A stretch of DNA of 64,000 bases from an uncultured Ferrimonas sp. (GTDB lineage Bacteria; Pseudomonadota; Gammaproteobacteria; Enterobacterales; Shewanellaceae): NCBI RefSeq assembly GCF_947489035.1, contig NZ_CANLCI010000012.1, forward strand, positions 1-64,000. Reading direction: 5' to 3'. The number at the start of each line of letters is the position of its first letter. Position 1 is the first letter of the stretch. This document shows, one piece after another, positions 41,789 through 52,736 of this stretch. Position numbers and translations under genes: made by a program. The notes beneath the pieces were generated by a model. The model saw nothing but the letters and a program-made list of their open reading frames with translations. It searched no databases and was not told the origin of the DNA.

Positions 41789-42370
41789 ATGGCTTTTCAA
41801 TTACCGGCTCTGCCTTACGCTAAAGATGCACTGGAACCACACATTTCCGCTGAAACTTTAGACTTCCACCACGGCAAGCACCACAACACCTACGTGGTTA
41901 AACTGAATGGTTTAATTGAAGGCACCGATCTGGAAAGCAAAACCTTAGAAGAGATCATCAAGACCTCTGAAGGTGGCGTATTCAACAACGCAGCACAGAT
42001 CTGGAACCACACTTTCTACTGGCATTGCCTAGCGCCACAAGCTGGCGGCGCTGCAACCGGTGCTATCGCGGCTGCGATTGACGCCTCTTTTGGCTCGTTC
42101 GACGAGTTCAAAGCGCAGTTCACCAACTCTGCCATCAACAACTTCGGCTCTAGCTGGACTTGGTTGGTTAAAAAAGCAGACGGTTCTTTGGCCATTGTGA
42201 ACACCAGCAACGCCGCTACGCCTATCTCTGGCGACGACGTTCCGCTGCTGACTGTGGATCTGTGGGAGCACGCTTACTACATCGATTTCCGTAACGCTCG
42301 CCCTAACTACATGGAAGCGTTCTGGAATCTGGTTAACTGGGAATTTGTTAACCAAAACTTCGCTGGTTAA
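41789..42370 (+). CDS. sodB: Superoxide dismutase [Fe]
   Basis: A 193-aa Fe/Mn superoxide dismutase. Metal ligands are H27, the His in the W-N-H-T-F-Y-W motif near 74, and D/H in D-L-W-E-H-A-Y-Y. The residues after the second ligand (H-C-L) and A-A-Q-I-W match iron-type SodB. The start ATG 41789 has AGGAG about 8 bases before it. Detoxifies superoxide in the cytoplasm. Confidence 0.97.
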   Translation: MAFQLPALPYAKDALEPHISAETLDFHHGKHHNTYVVKLNGLIEGTDLESKTLEEIIKTSEGGVFNNAAQIWNHTFYWHCLAPQAGGAATGAIAAAIDASFGSFDEFKAQFTNSAINNFGSSWTWLVKKADGSLAIVNTSNAATPISGDDVPLLTVDLWEHAYYIDFRNARPNYMEAFWNLVNWEFVNQNFAG

Positions 42371-42385
42371 TATTTTAACCCGCAC

Positions 42386-42415
42386 AAAAAAAGGGGCCTT
42401 CGGGCCCCTTTTTTT
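42386..42415. terminator. sodB terminator
   Basis: AAGGGGCC-TTCG-GGCCCCTT with A- and T-runs on the two sides, 16 bp after the stop codon. Confidence 0.92.
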
Positions 42416-42646
42416 ATGCTCAGATAATGTTCAGTAATAAACTTTTTGCAATCTTTCCCTATAAATGAGGGTCTAGTAAATAAGGCAACACTCGCAAGCG
42501 AAAATACCCACGGCACACGCCTCATTCACCAACATAAATTTTGCTATCGCTTGAATCTGTTAGTGCTTTTGGGTCTACGCTTAACCGTATAGGCAGTTTT
42601 GGCCGATGCCAAATACTGTTGGAAGTCCTAATTTCGGGGGTGGCAC

Positions 42647-44581
42647 ATGAGTATTTTCGACCATTATCAGCACCGTTACGAACAAACTCGTGACGAAGAT
42701 TACAGTCTGCAAGATTTTCTCGCCTTATGTAAAGATGAGCGCAGCGCTTACGCCAGCAGTGCCGAACGATTGTTAATGGCCATTGGCGAGCCAGAGATGA
42801 TCGACACCGCAACGGATCCGCGTTTATCGCGTATTTTCAGCAACCGCGTGATCTCTCGCTATCCCGCCTTCAAAGAGTTTTACGGCATGGAGGAAGCGAT
42901 AGAACAGATCGTTGCTTACCTTAAGCATGCCGCCCAAGGGCTTGAAGAATCGAAACAAATTCTTTATTTGCTGGGACCAGTAGGTGGCGGTAAATCATCG
43001 TTAGCTGAGAAGCTGAAAAAGCTGATCACCAAGGTACCCATTTACGTGCTTACCGCCGATGGCGTTCGCAGCCCAGTGAACGATTCTCCGCTGTGTTTGT
43101 TCGATATCGAAGAAGATGGCGACATCTTGCGTGATGAATACGGGATCCCCAACCGTTACCTGCGCTCGGTCATGTCACCATGGGCAGCAAAACGTCTGCA
43201 TGAATATGGTGGCGACATCAGTCGCTTCCGCGTAGCCAAAGTGTATCCGTCGGTACTGGATCAAATTGCCGTGGCCAAAACCGAGCCTGGCGACGAGAAT
43301 AACCAAGATATTTCATCTCTGGTGGGTAAAGTAGACATACGCCAGCTGGAGCACTTTGCCCAAGACGATGCCGACGCCTATTCCTACTCTGGGGCGCTAT
43401 GTAAAGCCAACCAAGGGATCATGGAATTTGTAGAGATGTTCAAAGCGCCAATCAAGGTACTGCACCCGCTGCTAACGGCCACCCAAGAGGGTAACTACAA
43501 CGGAACCGAAGGGCTCTCTGCCCTGCCCTTCACCGGTATGATCCTCGCTCACTCCAATGAATCCGAGTGGCAGACCTTCCGCAACAACAAAAATAACGAA
43601 GCATTCCTCGACCGGGTTTACATCGTTAAAGTGCCTTACTGTCTGCGTCTCTCGGAAGAGCAACACATTTACGAAAAGCTGCTGCAAAATTCAGAGCTGG
43701 TACAAGCGCAATGCGCCCCAGGCACCTTGCAGTTGCTGTCGCAGTTCAGTGTGCTATCGCGCTTGAAGGATCCAGAAAACTCGTCAATCTACTCTAAGAT
43801 GCGGGTGTATGACGGTGAAACCTTGAAAGACACCGATCCCAAAGCGAAATCACATCAAGAGTATCGCGACTTTGCGGGCGTGGACGAAGGCATGGCTGGG
43901 CTCTCTACCCGCTTCGCCTTTAAGATCCTCTCCCGTGTGTTCAACTTTGATCACACCGAAGTCGCGGCCAACCCCGTGCATCTGTTTTACGTACTGGAAA
44001 AACAGATCGAACGGGAACAGTTCCCAGCAGAACAGGCTGAAAAGTATCTGGAACACTTAAAGGGCTACTTAATCCCTAAGTACGTTGAATTTATTGGTAA
44101 AGAGATCCAAACCGCTTATCTGGAGTCTTACTCTGAATACGGCCAGAACATTTTTGACCGTTACGTTACCTACGCGGACTTCTGGATCCAAGATCAAGAG
44201 TACCGCGATCCAGAAACTGGCCAGCTGTTTGACCGTTCAGCGTTAAATGCTGAACTGGAGAAAATTGAAAAACCTGCGGGGATCAGTAACCCCAAAGATT
44301 TCCGTAACGAGATTGTCAACTTCGTGCTGCGGGCTCGTGCCAATCACAGTGGCAAGAACCCCAACTGGACCAGCTATGAAAAGCTGCGTGCTGTGATTGA
44401 GAAGAAGATGTTCTCGAATACCGAAGATCTGCTGCCGGTGATTTCGTTTAACACCAAAACCTCTGCAGACGATCAACAAAAGCACGACGACTTTGTCGAC
44501 CGCATGATGGAAAAGGGATACACCCGCAAGCAAGTACGCTTGTTGTCAGAATGGTATCTGCGTGTGCGTAAATCCAGCTGA
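42647..44581 (+). CDS. yeaG: PrkA-type serine kinase / AAA+ protein YeaG
   Basis: A 644-aa protein with an N-terminal AAA+ domain (Walker A G110-P-V-G-G-G-K-S117; Walker B-like D-G-D-I-L-R-D) and the C-terminal PrkA domain. It is known as a nutrient-stress kinase-like protein, sigma-S dependent in enteric bacteria. Start ATG 42647 has GGGGG upstream. It heads the yeaG-yeaH-ycgB operon with 17-bp spacers, a conserved trio. Confidence 0.96.
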   Translation: MSIFDHYQHRYEQTRDEDYSLQDFLALCKDERSAYASSAERLLMAIGEPEMIDTATDPRLSRIFSNRVISRYPAFKEFYGMEEAIEQIVAYLKHAAQGLEESKQILYLLGPVGGGKSSLAEKLKKLITKVPIYVLTADGVRSPVNDSPLCLFDIEEDGDILRDEYGIPNRYLRSVMSPWAAKRLHEYGGDISRFRVAKVYPSVLDQIAVAKTEPGDENNQDISSLVGKVDIRQLEHFAQDDADAYSYSGALCKANQGIMEFVEMFKAPIKVLHPLLTATQEGNYNGTEGLSALPFTGMILAHSNESEWQTFRNNKNNEAFLDRVYIVKVPYCLRLSEEQHIYEKLLQNSELVQAQCAPGTLQLLSQFSVLSRLKDPENSSIYSKMRVYDGETLKDTDPKAKSHQEYRDFAGVDEGMAGLSTRFAFKILSRVFNFDHTEVAANPVHLFYVLEKQIEREQFPAEQAEKYLEHLKGYLIPKYVEFIGKEIQTAYLESYSEYGQNIFDRYVTYADFWIQDQEYRDPETGQLFDRSALNAELEKIEKPAGISNPKDFRNEIVNFVLRARANHSGKNPNWTSYEKLRAVIEKKMFSNTEDLLPVISFNTKTSADDQQKHDDFVDRMMEKGYTRKQVRLLSEWYLRVRKSS

Positions 44582-44598
44582 TTGTAGGGAGTCGCTTT

Positions 44599-45870
44599 AT
44601 GGCACATTTCATCGATCGACGCTTAAACTCCAAAGGCAAGAGCACGGTAAACCGACAACGCTTTTTACGCCGCTATAAGCAGCAGATAAAAAAGGCGGTG
44701 TCGGATTCCGTCACCAAGCGCAGCGTAACGGACATTAACAGTGGCGAGAAGATCAGCATTCCGGCACGTAACATCACCGAGCCCATGTTCCACCATGGCA
44801 GCGGTGGTAAACGTGAGCGGGTGCATCCGGGCAACGATCAGTTTAGCTCTGGTGATCGCATTGAACGACCACCGGGCAGTGGCGGCGGTGGCGCTGGGCA
44901 AGGCCAAGCATCCAATTCCGGTGAAGGCCAAGACAGTTTCGAATTTGATATCTCCAAAGATGAATATCTTGATGTGTTGTTTGACGATTTGGCTTTGCCA
45001 AACCTTCAGCGCAATACACTGGATAAGCTCGTGGAATATAAAACCTTCCGAGCTGGGGTAACCACCGATGGTGTGCCCGCCAACATCCACATTGTGCGGT
45101 CGTTACGCCAATCGCTGGCACGACGCACCGCCATGAGTGGCAGCAAGCGTCGTCGGGTTAAAGCACTGGAGCAAGAGTTGGCACAGTTACAAGACACTCC
45201 GGGTTCTTGCGCCGATAAGATCAGTGCCATTAAAGCTGAAATCACCGAGCTAAAACGCAAAATCGCAGTGGTGCCGTTCATTGATACCTTTGATCTGCGC
45301 TACAACGCCTTTGTAAAGCGGCCGATCCCAACGTCCAGAGCAGTCATGTTTTGCTTAATGGATGTGTCCGGCTCAATGGATCAAGCCACCAAAGATATGG
45401 CAAAACGCTTTTATATCTTGCTGTACCTGTTTCTTACTCGTACGTACAAATCCTTAGATGTGGTGTTCATTCGCCACCACACTCAGGCCAAAGAGGTGGA
45501 CGAACACGAGTTCTTCTACAGCCAAGAGACTGGCGGCACCATTGTTTCTAGCGCCTTAAAGCTGATGCATGAGATCCAGCAAGAACGCTACCCCGCCAAC
45601 GAGTGGAACATCTACGCCGCCCAAGCGTCCGATGGCGATAACTGGGCTGACGATTCACCGCAATGTAAACAGCTGATGGAAAAACACATCCTGCCAGTGT
45701 GTCGCTACTACACCTACATCGAGATCACCAATCGTGCCCATCAAACCCTATGGCGCGAATATGAAGCCTTAGCCGCAACCGCCCCGCACTTTGCGTTGCA
45801 GCATATACGGAGCATTGAAGACATCTATCCGGTGTTCCGCGAGCTGTTTCGTAAACAACAAGCCGCATAA
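44599..45870 (+). CDS. yeaH: YeaH-type VWA-domain protein (DUF444)
   Basis: A 423-aa protein of the DUF444/YeaH family. The N-terminal part has many basic residues and a Gly-rich segment (about 85-110). The C-terminal VWA-like domain has the MIDAS motif D-V-S-G-S-M. It begins 17 bp after yeaG and 17 bp before the SpoVR gene. Function is not settled; it works with YeaG in starvation responses. Confidence 0.95.
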   Translation: MAHFIDRRLNSKGKSTVNRQRFLRRYKQQIKKAVSDSVTKRSVTDINSGEKISIPARNITEPMFHHGSGGKRERVHPGNDQFSSGDRIERPPGSGGGGAGQGQASNSGEGQDSFEFDISKDEYLDVLFDDLALPNLQRNTLDKLVEYKTFRAGVTTDGVPANIHIVRSLRQSLARRTAMSGSKRRRVKALEQELAQLQDTPGSCADKISAIKAEITELKRKIAVVPFIDTFDLRYNAFVKRPIPTSRAVMFCLMDVSGSMDQATKDMAKRFYILLYLFLTRTYKSLDVVFIRHHTQAKEVDEHEFFYSQETGGTIVSSALKLMHEIQQERYPANEWNIYAAQASDGDNWADDSPQCKQLMEKHILPVCRYYTYIEITNRAHQTLWREYEALAATAPHFALQHIRSIEDIYPVFRELFRKQQAA

Positions 45871-45887
45871 CAAACGTAGGAGCCGGT

Positions 45888-47390
45888 ATGAGTAAACGAG
45901 AACCGTTATCGGACGGCCCAGATTGGACGTTTCCGTTACTGGATCAATACCAAGCGGAGATCGCGCGAGTGGCCGAGCACTATCGCTTGGACTCCTACCC
46001 CAATCAGATTGAGGTGATCACCGCAGAGCAGATGATGGACGCTTACGCCAGCGTTGGTATGCCCATTGGCTATTCCCATTGGTCGTTTGGTAAGAAGTTC
46101 ATTGAAACCGAACAAAACTACAAGCGCGGCCAGATGGGCTTGGCGTACGAAATTGTCATTAACTCAAATCCCTGCATCGCCTACTTGATGGAAGAGAACA
46201 CCATCACCATGCAAGCGTTGGTGATGGCACACGCCTGTTACGGCCATAACAGCTTCTTTAAAGGCAACTACCTGTTCCAAACTTGGACCGATGCCGACTC
46301 GATTATTGATTATCTGGTGTTCGCCAAAAACTACATTGCCGAGTGTGAGCAGCAACACGGCATTGATGCCGTTGAGGACATTCTCGATTCATGTCACGCC
46401 TTAATGAACCTAGGGGTAGATAGGTATAAGCGGCCGAACGAGATCTCTTTACGAGAAGAGAAACAGCGGCTGAAAGAGCGCGAAGAATATCTGCAAAGTC
46501 AGGTGAATGATCTGTGGCGTACCCTGCCACAAACCGAGAACAAAGATGAACAGGTAGAAAGCGAGCGTTTTCCTGCGGATCCGCAAGAGAACATCCTCTA
46601 CTTTATCGAGAAGAACGCACCGTTATTGGAACCATGGCAACGAGAGCTGGTGCGGATTGTGCGTAAGATTTCTCAGTACTTCTATCCCCAAAAACAGACC
46701 CAAGTGATGAATGAAGGTTGGGCTACATTTTGGCACTACACCATTTTGAATCACCTCTACGATGACGGCGTTGTCACGGATCGATTCATGCTGGAGTTTT
46801 TGCATAATCACACCAATGTTGTGGCTCAACCGCCTTACAACAATCAGTATTACAGCGGCATCAATCCTTACGCACTGGGGTTTGCGATGTTCCAAGACAT
46901 CCGCCGAATTTGCGAACAGCCGGATGATGAGGATCGTGAATGGTTTCCGGAACTTGCTGGCAGTAATTGGCTTGATTCACTGCATTTTGCCATGGCCAAC
47001 TTTAAAGATGAGAGCTTTATTGCTCAGTACTTGTCACCGAAAATGATCCGCCAATTTCGGTTGTTCCAGATCCACGATGACGATCATAAAAACTACCTAG
47101 AGGTTGGCGCTATTCATGATGAGCGAGGCTATCGCGATGTACGCGCGTCATTAGCGAAGCAGTACAACTTGAGTAATTTAGAGCCTGATATCCAGATCTT
47201 CGATGTGAAGGTGCGTGGCGATCGCAGCATGACTCTGCGCTATAGCCCGCAAAGCAGAACGCCTTTGGCAGGCAGCTTTCCAGAGGTGGTGCGTCATTTG
47301 CATCGGTTGTGGGGCTTTGATGTGGTGTTAGAGCAGATGCAGGACAACGGCAAAATCGACGTTTTGGCTCGTTGTCCTGTCTCGGAATAG
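45888..47390 (+). CDS. ycgB: SpoVR family protein YcgB
   Basis: A 500-aa SpoVR-family protein. Markers: the N-terminal D-G-P-D-W-T-F, Y-P-N-Q-I-E-V-I, the central F-x-A-x-P-Q-E-N-I-L-Y-F-I-E-K-N-A-P and Q-V-M-N-E-G-W-A-T-F-W-H-Y-T motif with His and Glu that suggest a metal site. Start ATG 45888 with AGGAG upstream. Completes the conserved trio. Role outside sporulation is unknown; linked to stress in gammaproteobacteria. Confidence 0.95.
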   Translation: MSKREPLSDGPDWTFPLLDQYQAEIARVAEHYRLDSYPNQIEVITAEQMMDAYASVGMPIGYSHWSFGKKFIETEQNYKRGQMGLAYEIVINSNPCIAYLMEENTITMQALVMAHACYGHNSFFKGNYLFQTWTDADSIIDYLVFAKNYIAECEQQHGIDAVEDILDSCHALMNLGVDRYKRPNEISLREEKQRLKEREEYLQSQVNDLWRTLPQTENKDEQVESERFPADPQENILYFIEKNAPLLEPWQRELVRIVRKISQYFYPQKQTQVMNEGWATFWHYTILNHLYDDGVVTDRFMLEFLHNHTNVVAQPPYNNQYYSGINPYALGFAMFQDIRRICEQPDDEDREWFPELAGSNWLDSLHFAMANFKDESFIAQYLSPKMIRQFRLFQIHDDDHKNYLEVGAIHDERGYRDVRASLAKQYNLSNLEPDIQIFDVKVRGDRSMTLRYSPQSRTPLAGSFPEVVRHLHRLWGFDVVLEQMQDNGKIDVLARCPVSE

Positions 47391-47406
47391 TTGCTCGGGT
47401 TAGCGG

Positions 47407-48126
47407 CTACACATTCACTTCAATAATATCGGTGGGCATGTCATCGCGCATGCTCATCCAGATCTTTCCGGACTCCATGCCGTACTGGCGCACCAAAGGC
47501 AGCACATCATCATGGGTGCCGTTTTTCGCCACTTCCGCCAATTTCTGGTAGTAGGTAATCGCCAGTTCGCGGGCGGCTTCATTACTGAAGTAATAACCAC
47601 CAGCTCGGCTGTAAAGTTTACGGAAACCGTTTAGGATCAAGGTATAGATTGGGTTACCAGAAATGAACGCCAATGAATGATTCAAACGGTAATCAAAATC
47701 AGCATAGGCTTCACCGGTTGGCGCCAACTGATCCAACTCTTGCAACAGCTCAATCACTTTCTCTGGATTATTTCGTACCGCAGAACGGATGTAGATTGAA
47801 CTGATGTTGGTGCGTGCCGAAAGCAATTGGTCCATTAGATCAGGCACCCCATCCTGATCTAAGCGGGCAATCGTTTCGAGAATGTTCAAACCTGAGGTTT
47901 CCCAAAAGTTGTTCACTCGAGTTGGCTTACCGTGTTGGATAGTTAACCAGCCATCCCGCGCTAAGCGCTGTAGTACTTCGCGCAAAGTGGTGCGCGTAAC
48001 CCCAATCAGCTCCGACAGTTCTCGCTCTGCAGGCAAGATAGTGCCAGGAGGGAACTTATTGTTCCAAATGGATTTGACGATGTACTCCTCGGCAAATCCT
48101 GCTGGGCTCTGAGCTTTAATGATCAT
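47407..48126 (-). CDS. fadR: Fatty acid metabolism regulator FadR
   Basis: A 239-aa GntR-type regulator. The N-terminal wHTH ([33 protein letters not shown]) and C-terminal acyl-CoA binding domain are very close to E. coli FadR. It represses fatty-acid degradation genes and activates synthesis genes, released by long-chain acyl-CoA. Convergent with ycgB, divergent from nhaB with a FadR-like box between them. Confidence 0.97.
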   Translation of the reverse strand: MIIKAQSPAGFAEEYIVKSIWNNKFPPGTILPAERELSELIGVTRTTLREVLQRLARDGWLTIQHGKPTRVNNFWETSGLNILETIARLDQDGVPDLMDQLLSARTNISSIYIRSAVRNNPEKVIELLQELDQLAPTGEAYADFDYRLNHSLAFISGNPIYTLILNGFRKLYSRAGGYYFSNEAARELAITYYQKLAEVAKNGTHDDVLPLVRQYGMESGKIWMSMRDDMPTDIIEVNV

Positions 48127-48434
48127 GTTATAAGCAGCCTGTGTAATTGTTATCGTTACATTTTAGTTGTCTGCTGATCATACCAGACCAAGAGCCAATA
48201 GGAACACAATGAACGAGCGGATTTAATACACCAGCATAGAGTAACAAAATGTGAGCGACTGGCGATATTTGACGCGATCACAGTAAGCTTTGACGTGTTT
48301 TGTAAAAAACTGTGAGCCAACACCGTGTAAGTTATTGACCTCCGCATAGCCTAAACAGTTATATTCTCTTTGCGGTTGGGGTAACCTGATCAGCTTATAT
48401 TTGAACGTTAGAATTAGAAAAGACCGAGGAAGTT
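48127..48434. other. Divergent promoter region fadR-nhaB
   Basis: About 310 bp. The one clear element is a FadR-like palindrome at 48174-48186, listed separately. A minus-strand reading frame in the middle has no protein-like features. No RNA gene recognised. Confidence 0.4.
48174..48186. promoter_or_regulatory. Candidate FadR operator upstream of fadR
   Basis: CTGATCATACCAG matches the 13-bp FadR core CTGGTCNGACCAG at 10 of the 12 defined positions and lies about 50 bp before the fadR start codon. Autoregulation, and perhaps control of nhaB, is inferred. Confidence 0.5.
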
Positions 48435-50021
48435 ATGGCATTGACTTTACGGCAGGCATTTATACACAACTTTTTGGGCAATGCCCCAAAGTGGTATAAA
48501 GCTGCTATTTTATGCTTTCTATTGATAAATCCCGTACTGTTCTATTTAGATCCGTTCGTTGCCGGTTGGGCACTTGTTGTCGAATTTATCTTCACTCTTG
48601 CGATGGCATTGAAGTGCTACCCACTACAACCGGGGGGACTGCTGGCCATTGAGGCTGTTGCTATAGGCATGACCTCGCCCAACATGGTGTTGCATGAAAT
48701 CCAGGCCAACTTAGAAGTTATCTTACTGCTGATCTTTATGGTCGCTGGTATCTACTTTATGAAACAGCTGCTGCTGTTTGTATTTACCAAGCTCGTTACT
48801 AAGATCCAATCTAAGACTGTTTTGTCCTTGGCTTTTTGTGCCGCATCGGCATTTCTCTCAGCCTTCCTTGATGCGCTTACGGTTATCGCCGTTGTCATCA
48901 GCGTGGCTGTTGGGTTTTACGCGATTTACCACAAAGTGGCCTCGGGCAAAGACTTTGGTCAGCATCACGATCATAACGACGACGACAACATTGAACTAAG
49001 CAAAGACGATCTGGAAAATTTCCGTGCCTTTTTGCGTAATTTAATGATGCACGCCGGTGTGGGTACCGCCCTTGGTGGGGTTTGTACCATGGTCGGCGAA
49101 CCACAAAATCTGATTATCGCGGCTCAAGCCAACTGGGGCTTTGCCGAGTTTTTCTTGCGCATGTCGCCGGTAACCATTCCCGTATTTTTTGCTGGGTTAT
49201 TCACCTGTGCTTTGGTTGAGCGCTTTAACATTGTCGGTTACGGCGCACAATTACCAAACTCCGTTCGTCAGATCTTGGTGGAATACGCCGACTTTGAAGA
49301 CAGCAAGCGCACCAATAAAGAGAACATGCAGCTGATTATCCAAGGCTTAGTTGGCCTTTGGCTGATCGTTGGTTTGGCTCTGCATTTGGCTGCGGTTGGC
49401 CTGATTGGTTTGTCGGTTATCATTTTGTGTACCGCATTTAACGGCATCATCGATGAGCACTCCTTAGGCAAGGCCTTTGAAGAGGCGCTGCCGTTTACCG
49501 CACTGCTGGCAGTATTCTTTGCCATTGTCGCGGTGATCATCGACCAAGGGCTGTTTACACCTGTGATCAACTGGGTACTCACCTTTGAAGGTAACAGCCA
49601 AGCGGTGATGTTCTACTTAGCCAACGGCTTGTTATCGATGGTCTCTGATAATGTCTTTGTTGGTACCGTCTACATCAACGAAGTTAAGGCTGCCCTGCTG
49701 GAAGGTAGAATTACCCTTGAGCAGTTCCAGAACCTCGCGGTTGCCATCAATACTGGTACGAACCTGCCATCGGTTGCCACACCAAATGGTCAAGCAGCGT
49801 TCCTGTTCTTGCTGACCTCGGCATTGGCTCCGTTGATTCGTTTGTCTTACGGTCGCATGGTTGTCCTGGCGCTGCCTTACACCATCGTGCTTACCATCGT
49901 TGGTTTGCTCACCATCCAAAGTGGCTTCTTAGAGTTCGCCACTCAGTGGATGTACGATGTGCACATTTTGACTATGCCCACTGAGCTGCCAGCAGCCATT
50001 GGTGCCGGCAGCGGTCATTAA
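48435..50021 (+). CDS. nhaB: Na+/H+ antiporter NhaB
   Basis: A 528-aa sodium/proton antiporter with about 12 helices in the inner membrane. N-terminal F-L-G-N-A-P-x-W-Y-K and the core [12 protein letters not shown] and [13 protein letters not shown] blocks match E. coli NhaB. The gene order fadR-nhaB-dsbB is the same as in Vibrio/Shewanella. Supports sodium extrusion and pH homeostasis. Confidence 0.97.
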   Translation: MALTLRQAFIHNFLGNAPKWYKAAILCFLLINPVLFYLDPFVAGWALVVEFIFTLAMALKCYPLQPGGLLAIEAVAIGMTSPNMVLHEIQANLEVILLLIFMVAGIYFMKQLLLFVFTKLVTKIQSKTVLSLAFCAASAFLSAFLDALTVIAVVISVAVGFYAIYHKVASGKDFGQHHDHNDDDNIELSKDDLENFRAFLRNLMMHAGVGTALGGVCTMVGEPQNLIIAAQANWGFAEFFLRMSPVTIPVFFAGLFTCALVERFNIVGYGAQLPNSVRQILVEYADFEDSKRTNKENMQLIIQGLVGLWLIVGLALHLAAVGLIGLSVIILCTAFNGIIDEHSLGKAFEEALPFTALLAVFFAIVAVIIDQGLFTPVINWVLTFEGNSQAVMFYLANGLLSMVSDNVFVGTVYINEVKAALLEGRITLEQFQNLAVAINTGTNLPSVATPNGQAAFLFLLTSALAPLIRLSYGRMVVLALPYTIVLTIVGLLTIQSGFLEFATQWMYDVHILTMPTELPAAIGAGSGH

Positions 50022-50037
50022 TTGTTAGTAACTGATT

Positions 50038-50066
50038 GAAAAGGCGCCTTTTGGCGCCTTTTTTTG
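50038..50066 (+). terminator. nhaB terminator
   Basis: AAGGCGCC-TTTT-GGCGCCTT followed by a T-run, about 20 bp after nhaB. Confidence 0.9.
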
Positions 50067-50145
50067 ATCGGCACTCGGGAACATTTTGATAAACTAACAC
50101 TCACATTAGATACATTTGATTCACCAGACACCGTTCAAGGTCGCT

Positions 50146-50670
50146 ATGCTTTCGCAACTAAATCAGTTCAGTCAACATCGCCTCAGTTGGGGACTGCTCT
50201 TACTGTCCGCCATTGGGCTCTTCACCACCGCGTTGTGGTTCCAACACTATAAACAGTTAGAACCCTGCCTTCTGTGCATCTACATCCGTGTGGCCGTATT
50301 AGGGGTCGCGGTTGCCGCCACCGTCGGGTTGATGATGCCGCGATACATTGTGGCTCGGATCATTGGCTTAATCGGCTGGATTGGCAGTGCTGCATGGGGG
50401 TTATCAGAATCGTTGGCTTTAGTTGCCAAGCAAGCCAAAAGTGCTCCGGTTAGCTTATTTAGCAACACCTGCGATTACATCCCGAATTTCCCCAGTTGGA
50501 TGCCACTGCATCAGTGGATCCCAGAGGTATTCCAGCCTCGTGGCCAATGCGGTGATGAAGCATGGATCTGGATGGGCTTAAGCATGGCGCAGTGGATGGT
50601 GATTGCCTTTGCCAGTTACCTTGTTGTGGCGGCGGTCATCAGTCTGAGTCAATTTAGCCGCACCAAATAA
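50146..50670 (+). CDS. dsbB: Disulfide bond formation protein DsbB
   Basis: A 174-aa inner-membrane oxidase with four helices that reoxidises DsbA and passes electrons to quinone. The first periplasmic loop has C41-L-L-C44 and the second has C109 and C135. ATG 50146 is chosen (AAGG upstream) rather than ATG 50116. Confidence 0.95.
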   Translation: MLSQLNQFSQHRLSWGLLLLSAIGLFTTALWFQHYKQLEPCLLCIYIRVAVLGVAVAATVGLMMPRYIVARIIGLIGWIGSAAWGLSESLALVAKQAKSAPVSLFSNTCDYIPNFPSWMPLHQWIPEVFQPRGQCGDEAWIWMGLSMAQWMVIAFASYLVVAAVISLSQFSRTK

Positions 50671-50671
50671 C

Positions 50672-50700
50672 AAAAAACCGACCATTAGGTCGGTTTTTTA
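50672..50700. terminator. Bidirectional terminator between dsbB and ycgN
   Basis: AAAAAACCGACC-ATTA-GGTCGGTTTTTT, with A- and T-runs, between convergent genes. Confidence 0.9.
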
Positions 50701-50720
50701 TTGGGTCGCCTTGCAGTGAC

Positions 50721-51182
50721 TTAGTCTAGGTCTGCAGCTGGCCAAGTCGCAATGCAACCAACCAAAATATGGCTATCGGTGCCAACGTCGGTTTCATCCA
50801 ACACTTTATTACGGATAGACATGCCCGCAGCGTGCATTGCCGATTGACTGCCGGTCAGCAGCGGGTGCCAGCTTGGCAAACCGCGACCTTCATGCAAACG
50901 ACGGTAAGCACAGCTGGGTGGGAACCAGTACAGTTCTTCAAGGTTTTCTACCGACACTTTATGGCAGTCGGGTACGTACTTAAACCGAGTTGGGTATTTG
51001 TTGCACTGGCAACTTTTGTGGTTCAGTAGCTTACAGGCAACGTTGGTGAAGAATACCTCTTCAGTGTCGTCGTCAATCAACTTGTTCAAACAACACTTAC
51101 CACAGCCATCACACAGAGATTCCCACTCTTGCTCTGTCATCTCACTCAGTGGCTTGTGCCAAAACGGCTTAGGCTCGGTCAT
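50721..51182 (-). CDS. ycgN: YcgN family cysteine-rich protein (UPF0260)
   Basis: A 153-aa protein with the C-D-G-C-G-K-C-C-L motif at about 24-32 and further Cys at A-C-K, C-Q-C and P-D-C, a pattern of Cys that suggests a metal or iron-sulfur site. Matches E. coli YcgN in length and sequence; function unknown. Same position relative to dsbB and minCDE as in related species. Confidence 0.94.
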   Translation of the reverse strand: MTEPKPFWHKPLSEMTEQEWESLCDGCGKCCLNKLIDDDTEEVFFTNVACKLLNHKSCQCNKYPTRFKYVPDCHKVSVENLEELYWFPPSCAYRRLHEGRGLPSWHPLLTGSQSAMHAAGMSIRNKVLDETDVGTDSHILVGCIATWPAADLD

Positions 51183-51286
51183 TCGGTACTCTTGCTGTAG
51201 CTAGAAAGGCGAAGATTATAGCCAAATTTCTACGCGGCTCCAGCTTTAATCCGCCAGCAAGACCGGTTCTGTCCGTCAGAAACAAA

Positions 51287-51314
51287 AAACGCCAGATGAT
51301 CATCTGGCGTTTTC
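51287..51314. terminator. Terminator after the lytic transglycosylase gene
   Basis: AAAACGCCAGATGATCATCT followed by GGCGTTTT forms a long perfect hairpin downstream of the minus-strand transglycosylase stop codon; the flanking A-run gives the T-tract on the minus strand. Confidence 0.88.
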
Positions 51315-51335
51315 ACTGAACGGGAGCTCAGAAAC

Positions 51336-52301
51336 TTAGATCCCAAACTTAATCCGATCAGAGAGATACCCAACCGCGACCACAAAATAATGGCTGCGGT
51401 TCCAGCGCATCAGAGCATCGTAGTTAGAGTAAGCTAAATAGATCCGGCCTGATGCATCATCGGGATAGACCAGTGACGCTTCGATCTCTCGGTTCGGCAG
51501 ATCCCCGCCATCCCAACGGCGAACCCCCAGTGCTTGCCACTGAGGCAGGGTTTTCTTCACTTTCAAGCCGTGATCAGCGTCTTCCACCGCTTCGGTTACT
51601 CGCACCTGTCGAGCCCAGGTTTTATCGTCATCCCAGCCCACGGAAGCCAGATAATTCGCTGCAGAAGCAAAAACATCCGGCAATGTGCCCCAGATATCTT
51701 TGCGGCCATCACCATCGTAGTCTTGGGCGTAGCTTAGAAACGAGGTTGGCATAAACTGAGTTTGCCCCATCGCCCCAGCCCAGGAGCCTTTCATCTTATC
51801 GGCATCAATGTGGCCCGCATCGATGATCTCTAAAGCCGAGAACAGCTGCTTTTTAAAGAAGGCTTCACGACGGCCTTCGTACGCTAAAGAGGCGGTAGCA
51901 CCGATCACGGAATAGTTACCAGTGTAGCTACCAAAATTGGTTTCAATCCCCCACAGCGCCACAATAAATCGTGGTTGTACCCCGTACTTTTCGCCAACCT
52001 CCTCAAGCAGCTCTTTGTGCTCCTGATACAGCCGTACGGCCTTATCAACCTTCCACTGTGGCACCGCCTGTGGCAGATAGGTGTCTAAGGTTTTCTTTGC
52101 TTCGGGTTGACTGCGATCGGCAGCAATGGCGCGCTTAAACAACTTGATGCCGCTAAAGGCGCTATCAATCGTGGCTTGGGAGATCCCCTGCTGTTGCGCT
52201 TCTTGCTTGAGCCCACTGACGTAATCAGGGAACGATTGTTCTTGTGCCACAGCAGTGGTGGCACTGAGTAAGCCTGCTGCCAACAAAATCCTTGTTTTCA
52301 T
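51336..52301 (-). CDS. Lytic murein transglycosylase (MltB family)
   Basis: A 321-aa peptidoglycan lytic transglycosylase. An N-terminal signal peptide ends at A-V-A-Q, with no lipobox, so the protein is likely soluble in the periplasm. The catalytic E is in L-W-G-I-E-T-N-F-G-S-Y, followed by G-S-W-A-G-A-M-G-Q-T-Q-F-M-P-T-S-F. These are SLT family 3 (MltB) features. It lacks a C-terminal peptidoglycan-binding domain. YcgL is just upstream. Confidence 0.94.
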   Translation of the reverse strand: MKTRILLAAGLLSATTAVAQEQSFPDYVSGLKQEAQQQGISQATIDSAFSGIKLFKRAIAADRSQPEAKKTLDTYLPQAVPQWKVDKAVRLYQEHKELLEEVGEKYGVQPRFIVALWGIETNFGSYTGNYSVIGATASLAYEGRREAFFKKQLFSALEIIDAGHIDADKMKGSWAGAMGQTQFMPTSFLSYAQDYDGDGRKDIWGTLPDVFASAANYLASVGWDDDKTWARQVRVTEAVEDADHGLKVKKTLPQWQALGVRRWDGGDLPNREIEASLVYPDDASGRIYLAYSNYDALMRWNRSHYFVVAVGYLSDRIKFGI

Positions 52302-52318
52302 CGCATTCTCTCAATGAA

Positions 52319-52609
52319 TTATTTAATTGGGTTTTCGTCCAAGCCCATCTCACGGCGATGCTGCTTTAACAAGTTTTCATTCGGTGGTGGCAATTGCAAA
52401 TAAAAGCCCTGTTCGGCCAGATCCGCTTTCACCTTATCGAGTTCAGCCCCTGCCAACTTGGTTAACTTAACAATTGGCAGCAGCGTGACAAACTGCGGTA
52501 CACCAAATAGATCCATCAATGGCTGTGGTACCTGCGAGAAATCATCACGATTATTTACGTAAAGGTAGGTCTCGGCTTTTTTACTGCTTTTGTATACTGC
52601 ACAAATCAT
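52319..52609 (-). CDS. ycgL: YcgL family protein
   Basis: A 96-aa protein of the YcgL (UPF0745-type) family, with M-I-C-A-V-Y-K-S at the start and D-F-S-x-V-P-x-x-L-x-x-x-F-G. Function unknown; known for its fold and for its conserved place next to minC. Starts 17 bp upstream of the transglycosylase gene and is divergent from minC. Confidence 0.93.
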   Translation of the reverse strand: MICAVYKSSKKAETYLYVNNRDDFSQVPQPLMDLFGVPQFVTLLPIVKLTKLAGAELDKVKADLAEQGFYLQLPPPNENLLKQHRREMGLDENPIK

Positions 52610-52736
52610 GGTTTTTAATCTGTTATCGCTACTAGAGCCTTGCGAAAATGGTTGCCGCCACTATAACATGCAATCCTTCAAATTGAATCCGGCAACGGCG
52701 CTCAAAGCCTGCGCCATCAGAGGTTTTTAGGGCATC

